64,000 nt of DNA from Arachis hypogaea (lineage: Eukaryota; Streptophyta; Magnoliopsida; Fabales; Fabaceae): assembly GCF_003086295.3 (NCBI RefSeq), contig NC_092054.1, forward strand, positions 50,627,213 to 50,691,212, in the 5' to 3' direction. Below the pieces are notes generated by a model that was not told where the DNA came from, ran no database searches, and saw nothing but the letters and a program-made list of their open reading frames with translations. Shown piece by piece: positions 55,561 to 64,000 of this stretch; the first letter of the stretch is position 1, and every line of letters begins with the position of its first letter. Both the position numbers and the translations under genes were made by a program.

Positions 55561-56160
55561 GCCTTTCAATTTTGGATAATCATTATGTACTGCTACGTGA
55601 AATCCTAGGGTAGTTGACATGAGGATATTGTTAGATTGTTGTTGTTGATGATGGTTTAATGAATTTGTTTTGTTTGCATTATTGAAATTAGGATGGCCTA
55701 TTGTTAAATTGTATGTTTGATTTGTATGTTTGCTTATTATTGAGAGTGTGTCTTGTGATGGTTAATTGCTTAGATTGTTGAGAATTAGATTGGTGATACT
55801 TAATTGCGAAATTGTTGAGAATGAAACTTTGATGAATGCATGGCTATAATTTCATCTTTCTTCTCCCCTTTGATTCTTGGTTTTCCTCCTGTGTTGTTAG
55901 CCCCATGGCTTTTGCTCTTTTCGTCTTCTTCTTCCTCACCGTCCTTTGTCTCGTCTTTCCATTCAAAGTCAGTCGGGTCATCCTCCTCCATAGTGATAGG
56001 TTTTTTGTCCTACTTCACTGAAAGATTTCTTTGGGCCTTCCAGTTTCTTGTCTCCCTCCCAATTATCAATTATCCAATCTTTTTCTCTAAGAACCAAAGT
56101 GGTGTCCCCCGTAAATACTTTTCCTTCATCTCCTTTTTTCACCTTTTTCACGCTCTTATG
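55561..56160. other. AT-rich interval with an acidic minus-strand ORF, no recognised gene
   Basis: A minus-strand ORF of 63 residues at 55800-55991 (MEEDDPTDFEWKDETKDGEEEEDEK) is compositionally protein-like, and its sense extends upstream in broken frames to about 56110. I do not recognise it. It may be a fragment of a transposon or a decayed gene. Confidence 0.3.
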
Positions 56161-56490
56161 ATTCTGTTATTTGTCCCTTCTTGGTGGTTTTCTTGACTCA
56201 TGTGCCGTCGAATGTTCTCTCTGGACATAGCCACCTCTTATGGTGGTTGGTCAATGCTGACAATTGTTAAAAAAAGAAAGAAAAGGCTTTTTTTGTCAGG
56301 TGGATTAGACAGCACTTAATATAATTCTATTCTTTGTCCCTTCTTAGTGCTTTTCTTGGCTCATGTGCCCTCGAATGTTTTCCCTGGACATAGCCACCTC
56401 TCATGGTGGTTGGTCAATGTTGACCGTTGTTAAGAGAAGAGAGAAAAAGTTTTTGGTTGGTTAGGTGAATTAGACAACCCCTAATACTAG
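56161..56490. repeat. Tandem duplication, two units of about 163 bp
   Basis: 56161-56323 and 56324-56490 share TTTGTCCCTTCTT, CTCATGTGCC(G/C)TCGAATGTT, CTGGACATAGCCACCTCT and GGTGGTTGGTCAATG in the same order, with perhaps 12% divergence by eye. Confidence 0.9.
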
Positions 56491-56595
56491 GCATTATTCA
56501 TGCACCACACACCCATACAACACACTCACACACACTACATGGATTCATTTTTTGACTTGAATCCATGTGGTTGTTAAGGAGGCACATGATATGCC

Positions 56596-57246
56596 GGATT
56601 TTTTACTAAAATAAAATAAAATAAATTATTATTTTTCAAAATTCTATTTTTCAACTTTAATTTTCTAAATATGAATTTTTTTTTCAAAGCAAGTTCGTCA
56701 CACCTCTGTCGAACTCTATAAATTTTATAGAGTTTGCCTAAACCCGGGCGAACTCCCCTTCAAATTCTAAAAAAAATGACTAACTCAACTTCTTAAGCTT
56801 CACCATAGACAATGGCAACCATTATCATCGTTTCCAAAGTACATAGGAGTAGACAAGAATAAGTCATATTTTTATTGGAAAAATGATGATTTTTTTTTTA
56901 ATTTATAAGCCATTATCATCGTCTCTAGAAATACACAGATACACGAGAATAAGCCATATCTAACAAGGATTTTTTCTCATTATAAATTAGAAAAAAAATA
57001 TTTTTTCCAATAAAAATATGACTTATTTCTATGTATCTTGGAGACAATGATAATGGTTGCTATTGTATATTGTGAAACTTAAGAAGTTGAGTTAGGCATC
57101 TTTTTAAAATTTGAATTATAAAGTTTGCCGTAGTGCGGTGAACTTCCTTTGAACAAAAGAAAAAACTTATATTTAAGAAATTAAAGTTAAAAAATAAAGT
57201 TTTGAAAAATAACATTTTTTTTTTATTTTATTTTAGTAAAAAATCC
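56596..57246. mobile_element. Mutator-type MITE with long terminal inverted repeats
   Basis: 651 bp. The two ends are inverted copies: GGATTTTTTACTAAAATAAA at the left, and its complement at the right. Similarity continues for about 300 bases on each side (ACTCAACTTCTTAAG and CAACCATTATCAT are readable in both arms). It is flanked by a perfect 10-base direct repeat ATGATATGCC (56586-56595, 57247-57256). Long TIRs plus a 9-11 base duplication are the hallmark of Mutator-like elements (family knowledge). No transposase is encoded. Confidence 0.9.
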
Positions 57247-57361
57247 ATGATATGCCACTCAATCAAACCTCCAACCACAAATTTCTACTCTTAGTTAAGA
57301 TAGTCTTTTTTTTTTTTCGGTTTACTAAGATATTCTTCTTTCTTCCTAGTCAGTAGGCTTA

Positions 57362-57764
57362 GGCCCACTCTCAGCACCCAAAAAAAAAGGAAGGCGCTTA
57401 AGAAAATTAGGCAACTCGGACCAAAAGAACAAAAAAAAAAGGAAAAAAATTAGGGCAGCGTAAGCATGAAGTATAAAATGCATGAGGTGGCGTAGCCGCC
57501 TCCGAAGTCCGAAGCTGAAGCACTGCAACTGCGCATCTCGGCAACTATTCGGTTTGTTACGCTTTTCTTTCGTCCAATCATTTACCGATCTATCTCTTTC
57601 ACCATTTTTCCATTTCAACTCGAATTTCTCACGCCTTGCGCACAATTAATTGTTTTGTGCGTTTTGAGTGGATATTATAATTGTTGAATCTATGTGATTC
57701 TCTCTGTCCTTATTCGCATCATGTTATTTGTGGTTAGGGTTTAGGGTTTTGGTTCCTTTATAAA
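57362..57764 (+). promoter_or_regulatory. RPL11 promoter: site II, telo-boxes, TATA
   Basis: TTAGGGTTTAGGGTTTT at 57734-57750 holds two overlapping telo-boxes (AAACCCTA on the minus strand), 109-125 bases before the ATG. TATAAA is at 57759-57764. A site II-type element GGCCCA (TGGGCC on minus) is at 57362-57367. Telo-box plus site II is the known signature of plant ribosomal protein promoters. A pyrimidine-rich start region follows near 57770-57800. A second TATA-like TATAAAA at 57473 could serve an upstream start. Confidence 0.75.
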
Positions 57765-57858
57765 CGCCAGCTTACACTTCACATTCTCTTTGATTGCTGT
57801 AGCCACTGGTCCTGTACTCTGCCGCCTTCATATTAGCTCAAATCCAAATCCAAATCCA

Positions 57859-59704
<1,846 letters not shown>

Positions 59705-60706
59705 TATTTTAATAGATTGGTAGGATTCAGCCTTTGGTTGTCTAGTTGTCACCCAATGATTGGCCGTTCCAATTTTCCCACCATTTTGATTCTAATGGTT
59801 ATGCCCATTCTCTAAGGATGTTAAGATATGCTATTGTTGTAATCCTTTTAGACAATTCTGGTATAAAGATTTTATAGTTTCTATTGAGCACAGTGAACTT
59901 GCATTGTTGAATACTATGTTGGTGACATACATTCTCACATGGTATTACTTTTACCAGATACTTTTGCTCCTCTAAAGAAAAAACACCCTAAACACTGCAA
60001 CGAACAAAGTATTTCTGTCAGAGTTATGATTTACAAAATTGTTATGATTACTACAAAAACAAAATCTTATCCTTTTGAGGGGGAATCGGTTATATGAATT
60101 ATCGTATTTTATTTAGTATCATATATATAGGATAACCGTTTAAGCATACACCTCTGTTTTATGCAATGTTTTAACTTTAGTTTATTGTATTTGGTCCATA
60201 TCAGGAATATTCGACAAAGTTTTACGTATGAAGGGCCTAATACAATTCTCTTTTGTCTGCCCTCGGATCAGTTATAGAATATTAGAATTCTCTATAAGTT
60301 AGATTTGCATTTAAATTTCAAATGCTCTAGCTCTAGCTCTGTTTCTATGTTCTTTGTTTCCCTACGACAGACATTGGATTTCTTTTGAAAAAAGAAAAGA
60401 AAAGAAAACCTCCCAAGAAGATGGGTCAGTAAGAAATTGAGCTGGCGAAGAGGTAGGGTGTCGCCGAAATGCGATGATGAGAGAAAAGGTAGCAAAGAGC
60501 AGAGGCTGGAAAAGGAGAATGAAGAGGAAGGATGATCAGAGAAAAAGGAGCAATGAGAAGAGGCTGGAAAAGGAGAACAAAGAGGAAGTACCCTGGTTGA
60601 TCCACAGCGGAGGAATGATGGCAGTAGGTGAAGGGGGGGAATAGAATAGAGATGTAGGGAAGAGTTCATGTCACTGCGTATAGACGGTACAGGGCCAGGA
60701 GCATCA
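59705..60706. other. RPL11 3' UTR and intergenic DNA
   Basis: The 3' UTR probably ends within 200-250 bases of the stop; TTGTTGTAATCC at 59834 and TATAAAG at 59863 are plausible poly(A) signals. At 60480-60590 a purine-rich phrase (GAGAAAAGG..AGAGGCTGGAAAAGGAGAA.GAAGAGGAAG) is directly repeated twice. The minus-strand ORF over it (60292-60669) is a Ser/Phe-rich shadow and I do not call it. Confidence 0.6.
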
Positions 60707-61243
60707 GCTAAGTTAATATTTAATTTGACCCCTTAAATTTAAAGTCGGATTTAAATTGACACCTAAAATTTTAAATGACTCAAATTAGATCTCCCAAATT
60801 TATAATCGTAACTCGCGTTAGCCCTAAATTCATCTCCGTTAATGACATGTTGATTTGATACATGAACTTGTCATGTCATATCGAATAAAACAAAACAACT
60901 TAATTTTGTATTGGCATCTAATCTTCAACGAAATGATGTCGTTTCAAACAAATAGGGTAAAACGCTTCTCGTATTATGACCATCACTAATGAAAAAAAGA
61001 AGTGTTATGTGAAACTATGATATTTCGTTAAAGATTGAAGGTCAATATAAAACGACGTCGTTTTATCTTATCTAGCATGACAAGTTAACATGCTAAATCA
61101 ACATGTCTTTCTAGGAGATGAGTTCAAGTACTGAGGTGAGTAATTTTATAAATTTGGGGCTTTAATTTCGGTCAATTAAAATTTTAGTGATCAATTTAAG
61201 TTTGATCTCAAATTTCAGGGTCAAATTTTGTATTAACTCGAGC
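60707..61243. mobile_element. Long-inverted-repeat MITE / foldback element
   Basis: The two ends match as inverted copies: AGTTAATA..AATTTGACCC at 60711-60738 against the complement at about 61217-61238. The match continues (CCTAAAATTTTAAATGAC, CCCAAATTTATAA, GACATGTTGATTT, AACGAAAT) almost to the middle, where AAAACGACGTCGTTTTAT is itself palindromic. About 537 bp; no transposase. GAGCAT stands on both sides (60699, 61239) but overlaps the end, so the target duplication is unclear. Confidence 0.8.
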
Positions 61244-62458
61244 ATATTTGTGCAAAATCAATGAACATGAACAGCCTCACATTATTAAGGATTCTCGTTC
61301 AAAGTCTCTTTTCTAATTTATACCTCCTTATATGAAGAACATATTAGAGTAATCAGATATGCTTATTTCTTTTGGTTTATATTCTCTGACTTTTCACATC
61401 TTTTATCAATTCTATAATTTTGCGTTTATCTCAAGTTTTTTCTTGAGAAAGCTTTGCATGTAGTCTGTTTGATGAAAAGAAAGAAGAGAATACGAAGAAT
61501 GAAGTTTCAGAAGAACAGAATAAAAAGCATGAAGCTATTTTAAAATCTAATTCACTTGGCAACATGGGTTTCTTTCTTTCTTTTATTTTTTTTTTAATTT
61601 TTGGTCTCTTTAGTTTAGCTTATATAATTTTGGACGAAGAATTTTACTATAACACTTAAATTGAATATGTATTATATACTGCCATTACAAACTCTCTTAT
61701 AAATTGTAAATTTATATATATGAACCCACTTATTTTATTTTCTAACCTTCCTCCATTGCATGGAAGTTCCTTTTTGGTAATATGCTGTAAGCCTGTAAGT
61801 GCTATTTGAGTTTTGGATTTGGATTTTATCAACCTTCTCATTATTTCGTTGTAAAGATCATGAAACTCCAAACACCGATTGATAATGTATATAATATGAG
61901 CCTTATTTTATGCATAAACAAATGAGATTAGGTGGTAGCCTAAGGACTATTACTTTAGCTACAATAGATTTTATTCTCCATTGGGTTAAAAAGAAATAGT
62001 TGTGTTTCTGTGTGGGTGGGGATTATCTCCATTATGTTGAAAAGAACTTAAGATTAGCAATACTTTAATTAATAACAGAATTTATTTTCTATTGCTTTGA
62101 ATAATCTTAGGTAAATAATCTGTTATGAAACCGTGATAATCTATTATCTAATTGAATTAGGGATGGTAATTTGACCTGACCTGCACCATTTCATTCCGAA
62201 GAAAACAGATTTATTTAATAGTTAACCAAATTTTGGAACAAATTTGGATTAAACACACGTAATTTTTATTTGGGTATAAGATAAATATAGATAATAGTTA
62301 TCCGCTCAATTATCCACTTTGATCCGCTCTAAATATACAATTTAATTTAGTTTTTTTGTGACTATTTAATTTCGTTTTATGTGTATATATAATTACACAT
62401 AATTTAGTTTTATGAGTATATATATATATATATAATTCTATCCAATCTTTTCTATTTT
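61244..62458. other. AT-rich intergenic DNA, nothing recognised
   Basis: No coding potential, tRNA, or repeat structure that I can support on either strand, apart from short A/T runs and a TA run near 62421-62434. Confidence 0.6.
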
Positions 62459-63415
62459 AAAGGATAAGTTACTTCTTATTGTATGTCACAGTATTATTGA
62501 TGGAAATAGATTAATTTATCATAATTAAATTTAATCTTTTATTTAATCTAAGTTTCAATAACCCAACTAATTAACTAAGGTATAATTTTCTTTTGCAACT
62601 TATAAAAATCATTTAAAAAATCTTACTTTGTAATTTATTTTTTCTCAAACTACATATTTATTAATCATTTCCAACAAAAAAAATTCAAGAGACATTAAAA
62701 ATTTTCAAAACACTATATCTTGATAATCTCTCTTTCATCCGTCATATTTTTCAAAAAAGTTTCTATATAGTATATTTGATAGTTATTGAAAAAATCCTCC
62801 ATTACAATAAAGTGTATTTTCAATTATAGTTGAATTAGAGTATACATATTAAAGAAATTTACTGAATAAACAAATTGAGATATATAAGCACATAAAATTA
62901 CAAAAAGTTTTGAGATAATAACATTTTATAAAATAAACCCCTTTAATTTTATCCAATTAAATTTGAATTTCAAATTGTGTGTAAATTGTATGGTTCTTTA
63001 TTTCCTATTTTTTTTCTCTTATTGTCAACAACTCCGAATTTAACCTTTTTTTTCCAACTTCGTCTTTGTACGTTCATATGATGAATTTTTTTTTTTAAAT
63101 ACAAAGGAAGTAAGATAAAATTATCAAGCGATAGCGTTATAAGAATTTTTTATGTCTTTTGAATTTTTTTTATCTATTCATTTTATTTTTTCAGATTTTC
63201 TCAGTTGAAAATGATTAATAAATATGTGACTTGAGGAAAAAAATATAAAATAGAACTTCTTTAATAATTTTTATAAATTATAAAAAATATATATTATAGT
63301 TTATTGGTTAATTTATCAAAATTTAAATTAGATGAATAGTTAAATTTAATTATGATAAATCAATTTATTTTAACCAATAATACTATGACATGTAATAAAG
63401 AATAACTTACCCTTT
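62459..63415. mobile_element. Long-inverted-repeat element (third TIR element)
   Basis: AAAGGATAAGTTACTTCTTATT at the left end pairs with the complement of AATAAAGAATAACTTACCCTTT at the right. The arms then share ATGTCA(C/T)AGTATTATTG, TTTATCATAATTAAATTTAA and ACATATTTATTAATCATTT. About 957 bp; arms of about 230 bases, diverged by maybe 15-20% by eye. No clear target duplication. Family not assigned. Confidence 0.75.
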
Positions 63416-64000
63416 GTTCCGATGGTTATCTGAAACGTTGATTTTGGGCCTGAACATGAGGTCCAGACTCCTTCTGAGGCAGCGTCCGGCTTGTTCTTAT
63501 GCCGAGGTACCGCCATCCGAATTCCTCATGAGGGGTGTTAGTGTATTTATAGTAGAGTGCTAACCACCTTTGTTGGAGTAGTTCCACCTTTATTGGTGGA
63601 TGACCGTTCCCTTTATCTTAGAAGTTGTTGATATCTATCGATCTTTTAGGGGAGATAGAGATAGTAGGAGAGATTCGTGAAGGTAGTTACTTATTTTAAA
63701 TAAGCAGGGTTGGACCCCCTTGTCGTATCCGACCTCTTATGAGGTCGGGCAAATAGAAGAGGCCGCCATTTTTTGGGTGGATCTTTATCTTTATTGGGCA
63801 TGCCTTTATGTTTTGGGTCAGAGTATGAACAGTGCCCCCTGCTACTTGAGGTCCAACTTTACAAAGTCGGATTTGAGCAATTAGATGACCAAGTCGAAAT
63901 ATTGAGTTGTAGAGAAGTTGTTTAGTAATTTTGAGTTCTAAAGCCATAGAGGTCAGTCGACTCAACATGATTTGAATGATGTAACGTTCTTGTAACGTTA
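63416..64000. mobile_element. Probable LTR-retrotransposon fragment running off the window
   Basis: Base composition rises abruptly after 63416. Text such as GAACAGTGCCCCCTGCTACTTGAGGTC (63828-63854) and GACCTCTTATGAGGTCGG has the style of legume Tat/Ogre-type LTRs, with TATTTATAG at 63544. No LTR edges, PBS or ORF are visible, so both identity and strand are tentative. The minus ORF at 63696-63968 is not credible. Confidence 0.4.

Noticed and set aside
57346..57645. Minus-strand ORF of 99 residues upstream of RPL11
   Set aside because: Contains a poly-Phe/Leu stretch from an A-rich run and overlaps the promoter region; no recognisable domain.
60292..60669. Minus-strand ORF of 125 residues
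   Set aside because: Ser/Leu/Phe-rich shadow of a duplicated purine-rich segment; no motif or conserved start.
63696..63968. Minus-strand ORF of 90 residues at the right edge
   Set aside because: Lies in a probable LTR fragment; no similarity I recognise and no regulatory context.

Overview
This is nuclear plant DNA, almost certainly from a legume and most plausibly peanut (Arachis). The assignment rests on a spliced plant-type ribosomal protein uL5 (RPL11) gene with GT-AG introns, dense nested Ty3-gypsy LTR retrotransposons primed by tRNA-Asp, and LTR and palindrome styles I associate with Arachis. The genus is inference; the plant and legume-type repeat content is visible. There are no prokaryotic genes, tRNA or rRNA genes, or CRISPR arrays. 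About 54 kb of the 64 kb is a stack of LTR elements. The host gene lies at 57.86-59.70 kb in an AT-rich, MITE-bearing flank.

Layout. E1 (+ strand, window start to 29038) is a decayed gag-pol element of the Athila/Tat-like non-chromovirus group. It is split by E2 (+, 3227-13248, target site GTGAT, inside the RNase H codons) and by E3 (-, 17351-28358, perfect target duplication CCTGA, inside the E1 3' LTR). E1 itself sits in the 3' untranslated tail of E4-type DNA (29039-38554), which has a tail-LTR-internal-LTR structure, so two units share one LTR. E4 ends inside the 3' tail of E6 (38555-53275, also PPT-LTR-PBS in order). E6 is split by E5 (-, 41649-52568, perfect target duplication GTCAC). 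E6 then joins the 3' end of a Tekay/Del-like chromovirus integrase (E7, 53276-54611) and what looks like its LTR. Beyond that come a 651-bp Mutator-type MITE (56596-57246, 10-bp target duplication), the RPL11 gene, two more long-inverted-repeat elements (60707-61243 and 62459-63415), and a probable TE fragment running off the right edge.

How the pieces relate. Two element families are mixed. Family A (E1, E3, E5) has gag and protease. Only E1 has reverse transcriptase, RNase H and a full integrase, so E3 and E5 look like non-autonomous partners. Family B (E2, E4, E6) has neither gag nor pol where the internal region is intact (E6 is mostly missing). It encodes an acidic protein of unknown function (ORF1) in their place. 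Both families carry a downstream second gene (ORF2) of the putative plant transposon protein type (Pfam Transposase_32 in my reading).

The most interesting observations are these. (1) A small hairpin follows the main ORF in five elements; the loop AG(G/A)CAA is constant while the stem sequence changes in a compensated way. (2) Every element carries its own, sequence-unrelated array of short palindromes, usually at the same place in the LTR upstream of the TATA box and again before ORF2. (3) Polypurine-tract-like motifs recur inside the elements. (4) Protease is fused to a leftover integrase C-terminal tail in E5. (5) ORF2 in family B appears to be expressed through a splice acceptor.
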